Positions 33,712 to 48,289 of a DNA stretch of 64,000 nt are shown in pieces. Both the position numbers and the translations under genes were made by a program. Each line of letters starts with the position of its first letter. Within the stretch, counting starts at the first letter, position 1. The notes under the pieces were generated by a model. That model had not been told where the DNA came from and searched no databases. It saw nothing but the letters and a program-made list of their open reading frames with translations. This DNA comes from Plasmodium malariae (taxonomy: Eukaryota > Apicomplexa > Aconoidasida > Haemosporida > Plasmodiidae), in NCBI RefSeq assembly GCF_900090045.1, contig NC_041788.1, forward strand, positions 3,467,501 through 3,531,500. The letters run 5' to 3'.

Positions 33712-36700
33712 TCAAGGAATATATATTTCGTTTTTTTTATTTTTCCTGAGCCATCCAAAAATTTCAAATGTGTGTGCAAAAATTCTTTTAAACAATTTAA
33801 ATCTATATTTACCTCCTAGTAGAAGGTAACCAACATTCATATATAAATGTTTTATATTGAATAAAGTGAAAACACAATTCCATGGTTCTATTTTTTTTGG
33901 AAATTGAAGTGAACTTAACACTAAATCTTCATATGTTATTTTAGGTTTAGAAGACGCAGTACTTTCCAAATCATTATGTTCTGTTTCATTTGACTTTTTT
34001 TCTGAAGAAATATATATATTCTGAATATCTTCACGTAATGAATTTAAAGTATCGTTTTCCTTAAATATTTTTGCGAGTGATTGAAAAGTATTATCGTCAT
34101 TTGTTATACTCATTACTGTATTATTATAATATCGACTAATGAAGTCATTAAACAAGAAATCAAAGCATTTTACATTTTTACAAGTAATCGATTCTTTGAA
34201 CATTTGATAAAACAAATTAACTGTACCTTCATCAAAAAAGAAACTTGTATACTCTTTGAAACTGGAAAGAGTTCGTGCAATATTATCCTTAACTACAAGA
34301 TCTTCCCTTAATTGTTTTACTAATTTATTTATATAGTAATAATACCCCTCATTTATAACATCTAAAATATATTTCAACTCCGTTTGTTTTAATCTTTTTA
34401 AAGGAGGATAGATAAGGTATTGATTGAATAACTGAAATTCGACTATTTTATATAAAGAAAATAAATCCGATTTTGGTAAATTATATCCCTTTTCACTAGT
34501 AGACTTAATTTTTTGTACTGTATCATTTATATCTAATATCATTTTATTAATAAATGGGTTCATATTTTGTTTTATATATCTTCTTTTTTTGTTTAATATA
34601 GTTAATCCTTTTTTTATAATTTCTACTGGAGTGAACACAGAAAACTTGTTTAATGAAATAACTGAGTGTACAACCTTTATTACTAGATGAAAGTTTCTAT
34701 AAATACTGGTTTTAGGAATATACATATTGTATGATCTATTAAAAAAGCCATGTTTTCCGTTGTTAGCACTTACATATTTTTCTGTTATCATTGTAGAATC
34801 AAATGAAAATGTGGGCTTTTCTGTTTTCTGAAGGAAATTAACATCATTTTCATTTTGTATCTTATCCATTTCATATTCTTTTGACATATTTTCATTATGC
34901 ATGTCATCTGAAACTCCACAGTTACTATAATTTTTATATAATAAAGTATTCTGATCTCCTTCTTTTTCATCTAGTATATCATCATCTTTTTCATTTTTAT
35001 TTTGTTTTTCCATAAGGGTGTATGTAGAATTTTTATTGTTTTCGTTCCATCCCTCTTTAATAAAATTTGAAGTATCAAGAAAAGATTGAGATTTAGGTAA
35101 AGTTTTATCTGATTCTGTAAGTGTATCTGAGTTTGCACTTTTGTATGATGCTATATTTACATCTGAGTTTACAGTTTTATATGATTCATCAGTTGTTGTT
35201 GAATCTGCACTACTAGATGAATCTTCACTTACATTTGATAGAGTATCATTATCAGATGCGATATATTGTTCTGAGTTTGAATTACTTACGAATTTATTTT
35301 TCTTTTCAAATGATTTCCTAATATATCCTTCATCTAATTCGGAATCTTCTCCCTCGGATGTTGAAGCTTCCGACATTAGGTCTTCATTATCTATCTCTTC
35401 ATCCGCATAATTTGCAGATAATATATCTGTAACAATTTTTTCATCTATTAATTGTTCTTCTTCTTCTTTAGCTTCTTTTGATTTAGGTTTTAAATCATCT
35501 TCTTTGACCAAACCTGTTTTGCTCATAGATTCAATATTTGGTTTTCCTGGATTTAAGATAAACCAATAATACAAAAAGAAAGGATAGTTAACAAAGGAAC
35601 ATTTCACTTTTTGAAAATATTCATTAGTAAATGCCTTCCCAACTATATAAAACTGATCCAAAATATTTTTACTGTAAAAAGGTGCTGTTGTAGCTTTGTT
35701 TGTAAAATACACATCAATGTTATTTACATCAGGTGCAATAGTAAACCCTTCAAAGGGGATTATTGGGACATTAGATTTTTGTAAGAATTTTTCTAGATAT
35801 ATATAATTTTGAACTGTTTCATTTATCATGGCTATATCATGTGCTAAAACATTAGAAGCTACGTTTTTTGACCCAGCAATATATATACTTGATGTTTTAC
35901 CTACATTTTTCTGATCTTCTTGATCAATTTTTTGATAATACGTATCTAGACCTTTTATATCTATATCATCATAAAATAAATCTAATAATAAATAATCTTT
36001 ATAAAAATTTTGTACATCATAATCCATAATTTCATTATAACGAGCCAATTTTTCTAAATCCGTTGTTGAAGCTCTATAAGTTTTAATATTATCAGAAGCA
36101 TAACATTGCACTTGGAAATTTAAATGATCTATAGGATATTTTTTCAAGTCATTATTATCTTTCAGTTTTTGAATAAATTTTTTGAATGTTTCAAATTCTA
36201 ATATTGAATTTAAAATAAAATTCAAGTAATTTCTGTTACACAAATATATGGATGAAAATCTTATTGAATAATCTAGATCATCTGTTGCTGCGTAAAATTT
36301 TATGAAAATATATAAATTTCTCAAAAATAAGAAATTTGTAAATTTCATATCTGATAAAAGTTTTAAAAATCCAATTAACTGAGATAAATACTGTTCTATC
36401 TTTTGATCGAAATGAATTTTATTCAGGATATGTTCACTCTTTTCTAGAAATTGTGAAGAAAAATAATTGTCATTTTTTTTAATACTAAATAAGTCCATAG
36501 AAAACTTCTGCTTAATTATTAAATTTATAAGTCTAAAAATTCGTAATATATATTTTTCATTATTTACTGATGTATTTGGAGCCAACTTAAAATTATTCAG
36601 CATCTCTTTAACATTTTGTTGGTCTGCTGTATATCTTATAAGAGGATACTTAAATTTTTGAAAAACGTTAGAAAAAACTAAAATATCTTCAAATTTTATA

Positions 36701-39700
36701 TATGAATGTGGGTAGAAATCATTAATAACTTCAGCATTTTCTATAATTTCAAAAAATCTTGTATATCTCATTATATTTATTAATCTTTTGCCTTTAATTC
36801 GTTTACCTAAAGTCATTAATGCCTTTTTCCTAGCATATCCAACAACTCTTTTAACATTTAACATTTTTAAGTATAACAATTTTAGAGGTGTTTTGAAATA
36901 CTTTTTTCTTTGATCTAAATATTCTTCTAAAGCTAAAAATCTTTTCCATGAATGTCTATTATTTTTTTTCTCTATTCTTAATAGAGACATAATGATTAAC
37001 AGATGTCTCACAACATCATTGCCATATTCAAATCTATACATATCGTCAAGAGGAATATGTTCTTTCTTAAAAAATAAATGTGTTCCACAAAGTATCTTTA
37101 TTAAATCTGTTTGTCCAATAGTAGCAAATTTGGTACCTGTATTTTGTATATGATTTAAATTTTTAACACCCTTTATTTTTATTTTTTCTTTCTTAATATT
37201 GTTCATTACATCATCTATTCCCATTATGTTTTCCATCATAAAGGAACTATAATCATAATAGAGTAAAAAATAACACTGTGAAGGTAAATCTTGGAATTTT
37301 TCAATATTTGGTATTTCTCCATATAGAGTCGTTATATGATCAATAATTTTTTTTTTTTCATGTTCCCTAGATTCTATTTCATATCGTAAATATTTTGTGC
37401 TCTTCACAATTTCATCTTCTAAAGTTAGTTCTGCATTAATATCCTCCTGCTTCTTGTCACCCATATTATTAGTATTATTATCATTATCATTACCGTTATC
37501 ATTGCTAATATCACCACTACCATCATTACTGTTATCATTATTATTATTATTACCTTTTGGAAGCTCATCATATTTTTTTATTTTATTATGTTCATTATAG
37601 CTTTTAATTTTATTCATAGTGTAAGTTTCATAATTATATGCGTAACTAGTTTTTGGATTATATGCTTCTAACAATTTTTGCTGATATAATTTATATGTTT
37701 CATTTACAGGAATTTCATTTTTTTCAATATTTTTATAAAGAGCATACAATGCTGACATCACCAATATAATGACGGACTCTTCTGTATTAAAGAAATTTAT
37801 TTTATTTAAAACATTTTCTAAAAATGTCTTAAACATACGCGAAAAGGTTACCTTATTGAACTGAAACCTATATTTTCTAATTTTTTTTAAAAAATAATTT
37901 TGAGATCTATCTTTTTCTTTGGATGTTTTTTCCATATATAATCTGTGAACTTCATAAAACTCTGTGGGGACCATGCTTAGAAGAGCCCTTTTCCACGATA
38001 GAGCTTGATGAAAATATTGCTTAACTGCTCCAATCATGGAAGAAAACTATAAAAAGTGAAGAAATAAAAAAGTCTATTGTATAAATATATGAGCCTTAAT
38101 ACATATACTTATATGAATATTTATATGTACATACTAACATGTATTTATATTAGTATTTATATGTAAGTATTTATATATATATACATATGTGTAGGTATAA
38201 AAATATTATATAATAATAAATTTATTCAAATTAACAATTAAAGAACTGAATTGATCAACTCCGGATGCCCATAGAATGTGATGAATTACATCAACAACTA
38301 AAGTGTCGTTGTCTTCTTTTAAACACATATAACACTGAGTTAACTTTCCTTCATATTTGTCAGCATGTGAACCTACTATCAAATTACCATTGTTGCTATT
38401 TAATGGCTCAAATTTAATATATGGTACTTGATGCATCAGTGGATTTCTAAAAGTATATAAGTTCAATGACTTTAAAAAAAATTCCTTTCTATTATTTTGA
38501 TTAAATGAAAATTTATATAAACGTCCTTCTTTATTATGTAAATATAAACCTTCATCTTTCATCGTATAACTATGAAACTTTAAAGAATTAATTTTTTCAG
38601 TGTTCACTTCGTCTAATACTTTGTGAATTTCATTATGTATTATTTTATTTATTTCATCATCGTAATTTATATCTACTAATTCAGCATTTTCTGACCTTTT
38701 TATTGTATCAACAGTATTTTTCAAATATTCGTATAAATATAATTCTTTTGAATCAGTAATAACACTAAAAAAATTAACCATATTTGTTATTACTTTTTTA
38801 TCTACTAGTACATCATTATATTCTAAAAATAGTGGAATTAAGAGATTAATAAAAATATTTAGAGGAAACAATAATTTCTTTACTTCAAAAGATTCATAAT
38901 TGCATGGCTGGTTCAACTTTTTAGCTAATTCTAAAGGACAACTCTTCAGAAGTTTGAATTTTTCTCCGTAATTAACAAGACCAGATATAATTCCAGTTGC
39001 ACCCTTAATTAATAACTTCATTGAACTATTTAACTGTTTCTTTAATTTCTCATCAAAATATAAACTGGAGTAAGGGAAATTTAAAGAAGGTTTGTAATGG
39101 AGCAGTTTTATCTTAATAAGAGACAATGTGAACTCAATGCTACCTCTATTAATTCTTCTTATATTTTTTTTTATAAATGGTTTTCTAACTATATTTGAAG
39201 AAATTTTTTGTAAATATGTTTCATATATTTGATCTTCATATATATATTTAAATTCTGAATCTAAATCGTTCTGAAAAAATTCTTTAGGGTTCATTTTACT
39301 AATATAATTTATATTAACTGATATTAAGGTAAAGAATTTTGTTAATATATTTGAAACAGCTAATTTGATGTATGATTCTTCATAGTATAGTGTTCTTCTA
39401 GTAATCTGAAGAATCAATAGAACCTTTTTAAACGTTTCACTTTTTAGTACAGTTTCTTTATCCAGTTCCCCATCTTTCGTCTGTAAAAATTAAATGAATG
39501 CATAGATTAAACAACACACAATCGAAACAAAAAGAAAAAGTAATATTTACATTCTAGAATTTTTCGCATATACGTATAAATAAATATAAATAAACAAATA
39601 AATAAATATATATATATACGCATGTATGTAGATTTGCATTGGAGAAGGTTTCAAGCTTACATTTAATAATTTTAAATCATTTAAGGCGTCTGTAACATAT

Positions 39701-41971
39701 TTAAATAAAGAATGACTGAAATCAAAAAACCCTGTGCCGAGATTTTTTTCAAATAAGTTGTTTAGAACAGGAAATAAATTTTTTCCAGACAAATGATCTG
39801 TAACATTTACATAAGAGAGTTTCCAAATTTTAGAAACTAGAATTAAGGAATCTCCTTGTAGCAATTTCATAGCGTATTCTTGAAGATCTGGGTGCTTTAA
39901 TATATTTACTAAGGATCAGAGAAAAACAAAAGATAACAAGAATATATTTTTCACAAAAATATGCATAGAGTGCACACTCGAGAATGCATATATCCTTGTA
40001 TAACGGTGTATGTGTGTTTGTGTACGTGTACTTATGTATGTTTCTTTGTGTGCTTATGTATATGTACATGTATATATGTATTTATATATTTATGTTTATA
40101 TATTTATGTTTATATATTTATGTTTATATATTTATGTTTATATATTTATGTTTATATATTTATGTCTATTTATTTATGTTAATGTTTCTTCTTGTTAACA
40201 GGAGGTAGTTTCTTACTTTTTAAAATTGCGTAAAACATCTTTCTGTAAGATATTCGGTAGAGTCGTTTGACATTTCTATAGACAGCAAACATAATCTTAC
40301 TCAATTGTGTAATACAAAATGATGACATAGCAAAGGCAAAAGCTCCACGGAATGGCATAACCAGGGGGTAAAAAAACAGTAGAAATGATTTAAAAACATA
40401 GGACATAATTACTCCGAAAATATTGTTCATAAGAAGCTTGTCAAAAGATGCTATGTTATTGTATAAATAAGCATTTGAAAAACACAGATCTATCAATTCA
40501 TGATTTATAAGCCCAATTATACCCCTAAGACTCTGAGCAAAAGACACGGACATAAATGTTCTAGCCAATAACAATCCATCACTTTTTAATGCATCAATCA
40601 TACCCCAATAAGAATCAGCTTGAAAATAGGAAAAAAAGAAAAAAAAAAAAAAAAAAATTGAAGAAGGAAAGAAAATTTTCTTTGTTTATTATTTTTTCAA
40701 ATTTTGGTATTTTTTATATCTTTTATTTTTATATTATCTAACATTTTGCTTTATTATATGTTATAAGAGCATGGTCCATTTCAGTTTTAATAACATCATC
40801 GATTTGAAAATCAGGGCAGTTGAAATTATACATTAACTGTTTCTTAAATACATCATACTTTTTATTCTCTATATATAAAAGTAAAAATGTGATATTCATT
40901 TAATGTGTATATGCTTACATATATATTTATGTAATGCTTTATTTTCTTTTCCATTTTTTTTTTCCATTACTTGCACTATGAGCTCTAGATATTAATTTGA
41001 CAATACGTTTCACATTTTCCTTATTTAATACTGTTAAATAGAAAAAAAAGTTAGTTCTTGAAAGAGATTCATATACAGCCGGATTACGGTGAAAGTACCC
41101 ATCTGCAAAAAAAAAAAAAAAAAAATAAAGTAAAATAAAAATATTTATATATTGTATCTGATTTATATCCAATACTTCTTTTTAAAGATTCAACATAATT
41201 TGAAGCCAAAAATACAAAAAAAATAAATATTTATATAATTTTATCTTTTTCTTTTTTTCTTACGGGTATGTAGTCCCTTATATAATACTGTATTGATTAA
41301 CTTTGCAACATAGTGCTGGTTAAATATAGAACTAGCCTTTAAGGATAAAAAAGAATATTCATTATTGTTTGACCAATTACTATTGTTAATATTGTGTCTT
41401 CCTTTTGTTCTTCTATTTTTACTATTATTCCCTGAAGAAAATTAAAGCATTTGTTAAAAGGTTAACGTTGTTATATGTGTTTATAAATATACAATTGCAC
41501 ACTTGTGTTTGTGGATGTGCATACGTGCCTTAGGTAAATGTGTATATTCTTTTAATCCATTTTTATAATATATTGCGCTTTATATGTCAAAAAGATAAAA
41601 ATCAAAAAAAAAAATAAAAAAAAGAATTACGAAAAGACGTGGTTTACAAAATAAATATAAGCAGTAGTCTACTTCTCTAATAAATATGTTTAAATATAAA
41701 AGCTAAAATGTTTGTTATTAGACGAAGTTACACACATTTTACGAAATGCTGACAATTAAAAAAATATCTATAAAAAAGAAGGTAACCAAAAATTAACGCT
41801 AGCTATTAAGCAAATATGTTAGTATCGTTAAATATATTTTTTCTAACCTAAATCATTATAATATTTATAATTGGCCAAAACCGTAAGGCTTTTATTCTCT
41901 AATTCTTTACATTTTGAAAGTATGTTTAGGAATAAGTAAATTGAAGAAATACAAAGCCAGTACTTATTCAT
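33712..41971 (-). CDS. RON3: Rhoptry neck protein 3 (RON3), eight exons
   Basis: A rhoptry protein of merozoites and sporozoites, linked by published work to invasion and to vacuole establishment and nutrient or export function. Exons by eye: 41971-41848, 41431-41264, 41102-40971, 40868-40743, 40618-40217, 39908-39661, 39480-38236 and 38046-33712. Total 6780 nt, 2259 residues. Introns 1-5 are all phase 1, introns 6-7 phase 0. Exon 1 is a signal-peptide exon (MNKYWLCISSIYLFLNILS). Exon 5 carries hydrophobic segments (SYVFKSFLLFFYPLVMPF, GAFAFAMSSFCITQLSKIMF) fitting the few N-terminal membrane spans known in RON3. The rest is soluble, with an acidic Ser/Asp/Glu-rich stretch about two-thirds along (DEEIDNEDLMSEASTSEGED). 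Assignment rests on size, signal peptide plus N-terminal membrane spans, multi-exon layout and synteny; the AMA1-binding loop of RON2 is absent. Confidence 0.85.
40078..40185. repeat. 14-bp tandem repeat in RON3 intron 5
   Basis: Six to seven copies of a 14-bp unit (tttatgtttatata) inside the intron 40216-39909. It generates false Tyr/Ile/Phe ORFs in three plus-strand frames. Confidence 0.9.
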
Positions 41972-44900
41972 TGCAAAAAAGAATATTTCTACCGTTTTAT
42001 CTTTTTATGCACAAATTTTTTCAAATGATATTTTAAATGTTATATATGGTGTAAAGAAATAATTTAAATAACATAACAATATATATATACATATCTATAT
42101 GTACATATTTATCTACAACGAAATGGAATAAAGAATTTTTACAAGATAATAGGCAAAAAAATTTGTGAACAAAATATAATTAGTTCTAAACATTATGGGA
42201 GAGTTTGCAAAAGTAACAATGCACAATACAAAAGATTTTTTTAAAAAATACACACTATTATGCATAATATTGATAGAAAAAAAAAAAAAATTAAAAGTAC
42301 ATATTAAAAAATATAAAACGAAAATTAAATCTTAGGACATATTAATATACAAAAACTAATGTCATTTAGAATTATAAAAGGAATAAAAAACAAAAGAAAA
42401 AGTAATTGTATTTCTAGTCTTTAAAATACATGTGCATTCTTTAAATTATTTTGTATATTTCATTCACGGATAAATTACAGTTACAAAAAAAGAAACAAAA
42501 TATGTATAAATTATTTCGTATGAAATAATAAAATTATTTAATATTATTCTGAGAAAATAGACAGATATCCTTTTTAAAATGTTAAAGTGTAGGAAATTTA
42601 GGATATCGGTAATTAGTGAAGAAAAATTTTATTTAGATGAGTAAGGATATGTCTATGAAGTAAAAATTATATATTTAAAATTCAATATAATAAAATACAA
42701 TTATCATTAAGAAATAATAAAAAAAAAAATATATATGTTAATATGCATTAAAGTGCAATCTGTTTTTGCCGTGTTTTCATACAACTTTTTAATTAAACAT
42801 ATTTTTTTAAATATACGTTCCTTAAACTGTATTTTGTTGGGGTATAATTTGCAAGTTAATTAAAATGAAGGAATTTTTTCTTCTTTGGACCATTATTATT
42901 ATTACAGATGAATACGAATAAAACCATTTTTCTTTTTTCCTTTTTTATAATGGATATAATAAATCTATTTTTATGTAAGACTTTGTATTTTTAATAAACT
43001 GTAAAAAACTTTTTTTCTATGAATTCTTCACATTTTTAATTATTTTTTTTTAGATACATAATTATAAAATAAAAAAAAGAAAACTGTTTAATGTTTTAAA
43101 TTAATCTTCTAATAATAATATTGATATGAGCAACAGTTTTTCATTTTAAAGGGTGTGCAACAGGTCTAAATTTTTCCTTCATAAAATTTTTAATAGAATA
43201 TTAATTTCTTAATATATATTAAATATTTTAATTTTAAAGAGTTTTCAGTTGTAGAACAATTTGGGACATTTACAAATTTAGACCTTGTAAAATGTCTGCT
43301 AATAGTTAACTAAAAATTAAATATTTAGTTTTTTTCTTATTTTTTTTTTCAAGATTAAAAAAAAAACTCTGATATATTGCAAGTATTTAACAAGAACTTA
43401 AAATTTTTATTTTATTTTATTTTTTTTTTGGAATATTTGAGAAATCTAATACATGTGCAACTTTTAATAAAATATTATTATAATATTTCTTTTATAATAC
43501 ACTCGAATACTTGTAGGATAATTATACGTATTAAATTTTTTTAAAACGGATAAAATTAAAAAACGAAATTATTGCACTATTAGGCATTACAGATTTAAAC
43601 AGCCTTTTAAAATCTTTTATAACCTCTGAAAAGTTGTAGTTCAGAAATATTCGAACAAATTTTAAAATTCGTCTTAACTACTAAGATTTATTTAATACCA
43701 CTTTTGCTTATTTTTAATAACTTCATTAATTATAGATATTTTATTTGCATACAGAAGTTAGCGTATTCCGTTCATGTTAGAACAATAAAAGAAGTGTTAA
43801 CTCATATATCTAGCACAATAGGATAAAGTTAATTTAATGAATATATAAGGCGTTATATTTCTTGTTAATAAAATAATAAAGGCAATCCTTGCTTATTATC
43901 TGTCGAATCAAATATTGTTATACTAATTTATTATTCATTATAACACATAAGAACAAAGGAAAATTTTTGGTAAATAATATTTTCTTTTTTATATAAAATT
44001 AAAATAAAACAGTGAATTCATAAAAGTCATATGTTTTCATTTTACGTATTAATAAGTAACCTTGAGGCATAATTTTCTTTATTTTGTAAATACAACATAA
44101 AAAATAAAAAGAAAACACTTAACAAAAAATTTAGTTTTAGAGGCTTTATTAAATAAACATGTGAACTAGCATGATGCTTTTCTAAAATTTTGAATAATTA
44201 TATTTTTATATGAACAAGTATGGTAGTTTCTACATTTTTCTTCAACTGAGAGATATATGTAATTAATTTAATCTTTTGCAGTTTTTTTATATCTTTCGCA
44301 ATATTTATTTCTTTTACCTTAGGCTTTTAAATGGATGTTCGAATAAAACGGTTTTCTTTTTCCCCTTTTTCTGCATATATATTATAAAAATATTAACACT
44401 AATTTAAAATTAATATTGTTTTCCTTTAGTATTCATTACTTGCTAATAAGTAAACTCTTATTTAATAAGTGAATTTCAAAATGTAGCGCAATTACTTGTA
44501 TAATTGTTATAAATATGTTATTTGTAATTATATATGAGAGCCTCATTTTTTTATTATATCTGAGGGCTATACATTTTTAAAAAAATTTATAAAAGGTACC
44601 AAAGAAAACCCAAGAGTGCAAAATATCGTATGAGATGAAAGTGTTCGCGTGTGACTGTTATGAAGAATACGTAATAAATAGGAAAAATGTGTATTTTTGT
44701 CCTGACTTTATTGAGAAGTTTTTTTTATTTTTTTTTTCGTTTTATTTTGCAAGGATTTTATATTTTGTTATAATTACTTTAATAAAAAGTGTACTTCAAT
44801 ATTCTGATTCACATATTGTGAAAACATAAGGAATTATGAGCTTAATGATTATTTTGTGATATATAAAAAGAAAAATATTTTACAAGTAATAATCATTGAA

Positions 44901-45375
44901 AGTTAAAAACAGAAAACAAAAACAGATTAAAAATAGTACGATGCTTAAATATGTTTAATGAAAAAATTTATACAACATATAATAAGAATCAAATTATTCT
45001 TAAAAAAAATGAACAATTTATTATTTTTTTTTTTATTTAATTAATTTTCATTATTATTCCTTTTAATTTTATGTAGGTTTGTTTAAAATAATTTATAGTG
45101 CTCACGAATTAACTGCTTTTTGTTATTGGAATACAAAATTTTTTTGTTTTTTTAATAATTCAGTTTTTTATCATAAAATTTTTATTTCCTTTTATATTTT
45201 AATATTTAAAGCTTTTTGACCTTTGATCTTTAAACTTTTTATCCTTTAATATTTAAGATTTTTATCCTTTAATTTTTAAGCTTATTAAACTTTAATTCTT
45301 AACTCCTTTCATCATTCATTTCTGTAGTATCAGAGTGACATTCGGAATTTTTAATTTATATCCAACATTAAAAAA
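41972..45375. other. Gene-poor AT-rich region
   Basis: Upstream of RON3 and of the chitinase relic, so it should hold the RON3 promoter. The ORF 44635-44829 (+) starts with a more balanced segment (MKVFACDCYEEYVINRKNVY) and then becomes Phe-rich; I do not recognise it, and it could be a decayed fragment. Nothing else seen. Confidence 0.45.
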
Positions 45376-45953
45376 ATGAAAAATTCTGCAGTAAGATTAG
45401 TATTTTTCTTTTTTTTTTCTGTGTTTTTTTATAAATACACATTATAAGATTGTGAGAGGATATTTAAGACCTAATGTATAAAAAAAAAAAAAAAAATTTA
45501 AGAGAAATTATATGCTATAAAAAAGGCAGGAAATTATCAAAGATATTACACCATCATGGATATCATATAACTACAACTTGAAATATATCGATTCCCATTT
45601 TGACCTTTAATACATCTTTATCTCTAAGATGAATCCTTCTTGCGATAGTATTAATTCTATTATTACAACACCAGCACTTTTTAAATCATTAAAAGGTTTA
45701 GAGTATATAGGAATTAATGAGTATTTTGATAATGTAATAATTTTATGAAAAGTACGTCCGGATATTATTCTGCTTTTATCAATAGGATAAATATACCAAT
45801 TAAATGCTTTAGTTGTCACTTTAAATTCGTTGATAAAGTTGCATATTATGACATTGAATTAGAATTTTATGACCTTAATAGTGATTACTAATCAAATGGC
45901 TTATTTGGAAATTTAAACAGTGCACATCATTATAATTTTTTTTTTTTTTTTTA
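45376..45953 (+). pseudogene. CHT1: Short-form chitinase (GH18, CHT1-like) relic
   Basis: A dead gene in the position of falciparum chitinase CHT1, between RON3 and the RBP. A signal-peptide-like exon at 45376-45439 (MKNSAVRLVFFFFFSVFFY) is followed by the body in one frame from 45551. There it reads PSWISYNYNLK, a stop at 45611, then SCDSINSIITTPALFKSLKG, LEYIGINEYF, another stop, KVRPDIILLLSIG and a third stop. A one-base frameshift near 45828 leads into VDKVAYYDIELEF and YDLNSDY, then a stop at 45889 and SNGLFGNLNS. These pieces follow the GH18 chitinase order: barrel strand 1 (PSW), the LGG-type strand, and the DGxDxDxE catalytic strand. In that last motif the first Asp is Tyr, the second Asn, and the catalytic Glu is a stop codon. 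I see no remains of the second half. Short chitinase helps ookinetes cross the mosquito peritrophic matrix. Confidence 0.85.
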
Positions 45954-46257
45954 AATTAAATTAAAATCATACAAATATAAATGAACATTTCTGAAAGCGA
46001 TAAGAAGCTAAGATCTATAAAAAGCTTCGTGATATATTTAAGTAAGACAAGTAAATGGTATTTGTTCATTAAGTGATTATATATTAATCCCTTTTATAAC
46101 TACCTTGGAATTATTTTATGTTTAGTAATTGGTTTATTAAATATAAAGGAAGAATATTTTTAACGAACATACTCTTAAAAAAAAGCTTGATTTCTATTTG
46201 AGTATAAAAGACATAATGCACCTTATAAGACACGAATAAAACAGTACCTTCACTTCG

Positions 46258-46289
<32 letters not shown>

Positions 46290-47647
46290 CACAGTGGAAT
46301 GCATGTAATTGTATGCTGATCCATTTTTTGAAAACAAATGTAGAACTATTTACGAGTAAAAAACAGGGTAGAAAGTGCTATATTTGTTACGATATTTTCA
46401 GTGACTAAAATTATGCTACGAGAAGAACATACAACTAACATTTAGAAACCTAGGTATACGTTAAAAAATAACCTTGTATAAGTCTCCTGTTAAATGAAAT
46501 TTTTACACGTATATAATTAATTTTGTTTATATTGGAATACTCCTATATCTATAGTTCACAAAAAAAACAGTTCATTCATCTTGTTGAATATATTTATTTT
46601 ACTTTTGTAATAATTATTCATAGATAGCAATAAAACATATAATTTTTTTTCTTTAAAAGTATCATTTAAATTTCTGATTTATAAATACGTCAATTGTATA
46701 TTACACATTAGTAAATTTGTTAATAACGAATGGATATATATAAATTAAACATTCATAAATGAGAGTAACATATCACTAAATAAATGTAATTTTTAACCCT
46801 ATTTCATAAAATGTTTAAAGAGAATAAAAATAGAATAACACCTAAAAGGATATAACAGGAGTTTACTAAAGCACCAAATGTGAAAATGTTTAATTACTTC
46901 ATGTTAATTTTGACCACGGTAGAATGTATATTTTTTCTCGTATGCATAAATATGTACAGATAATTCTGCACTGAAGTAAGGAAACAAGGGATTATAAATA
47001 ATAATTTTATTATTCGGCTATCTATTTGAAATATATAACAATTTTTTTAAATAATGTAAAAATATTCAAGAATTTATTATTACTAATTTGATATATTCAC
47101 CCTTGTATAAGGACACAGTTAATATAACCTATATTAGCTATTTTATGCATAGTTTATTAATGAATAAAATACTAGATTTAAGTAAAAATATATTAATGTA
47201 TTTCTACATTTATCTAATATATATATATGGTATACAAGGATTTACTACGTCCCCCAAGTGAAACTGTTTTCTAGGTCTTTATTATATATAAACATCCAAT
47301 ATTGTTTTTAATAAAAAGAAATTAAATTATTTCTCTTTAAGAAGTCATACTACACTATATTATGTATAACACTTTTCATGATATTTTTCTAAATATAAAC
47401 TTAAATATATGTATAATTAAGTTCATATGCATATCTTTACAAAATATCCAAAATGCAATGTTTTCGGTTTACGCTATAGTTGATTTCATCAAATAAAAAA
47501 AAAAGTTATTACCCAACCAAATTAATGTATAAATGTATTTAATGCAAAAAAATTGTCCAAAGCAAATAAATGAAAAATGTGGAAATATATATATATATGC
47601 ATATATGTATATATATACATATATACACTTTTTATGAAAAAATAAAG

Positions 47648-47684
<37 letters not shown>

Positions 47685-48289
47685 TAATAAAAATTAAAAA
47701 TTTAATTATAAAATATAAATGAATATATTCATTTTAACATTTTGTAAATTAGAGCATATAATCAATAAAATAAACATATATATAAAAGTGTAACATAAAA
47801 ACTATAATTATTAAAAAAGGTAATAAAAAAAGCCTTATTTTAAACTATAGTTTTATATTCTAATTGTATAAATAAAAGAAAAAACAAAACAACACTAACT
47901 GAATTTAATATATAAAAAATTATAATATTTCTTTAAAAAATAAGGTTCTCTAAATGTTACACATAAAGACGCTTTCAAAGATAAACGTTTTGCAACAACG
48001 TATATTTTCAAAAGTCTTAGGGTTCAATAAGAGTACATACCATCTGGGACAAATGTTGATATAAATATTTTAATTTGTAAATATATATGTCTAAAGGCAA
48101 AAGAATTTTAACATTTCTGAAATATCTTTGAAAAGATCATAACATATAATTTTTTTCATTATATAGACATATAAATATGCCTATTCTTAAATATATGTGC
48201 ACATTATTTTCCATTTTGATGGAATACACAGAAAATACTTTTTCTTATTTATGTTAATATGGTTCATACTTATAAAAATAAAATTTTGT
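45954..48289. other. Gene-poor AT-rich region
   Basis: Where the C-terminal half of the chitinase would have been. By eye I find no further homologous segment. (AT)n runs near 46260, 47590 and 47660; no ORF of interest. Confidence 0.5.

Noticed and set aside
39961..40208. Three plus-strand ORFs of repeated Tyr/Ile/Phe/Val
   Set aside because: Frames of the 14-bp tandem repeat inside RON3 intron 5.
33712..41971. RON2, RhopH2 or CLAG instead of RON3
   Set aside because: The AMA1-binding Cys loop of RON2 is absent, the length (2259) exceeds RhopH2 and CLAG (about 1340-1400), and signal peptide plus N-terminal membrane spans and position fit RON3.
45607..45819. Minus-strand 70-residue ORF
   Set aside because: It is the antisense of the chitinase relic; the plus strand carries the homology.
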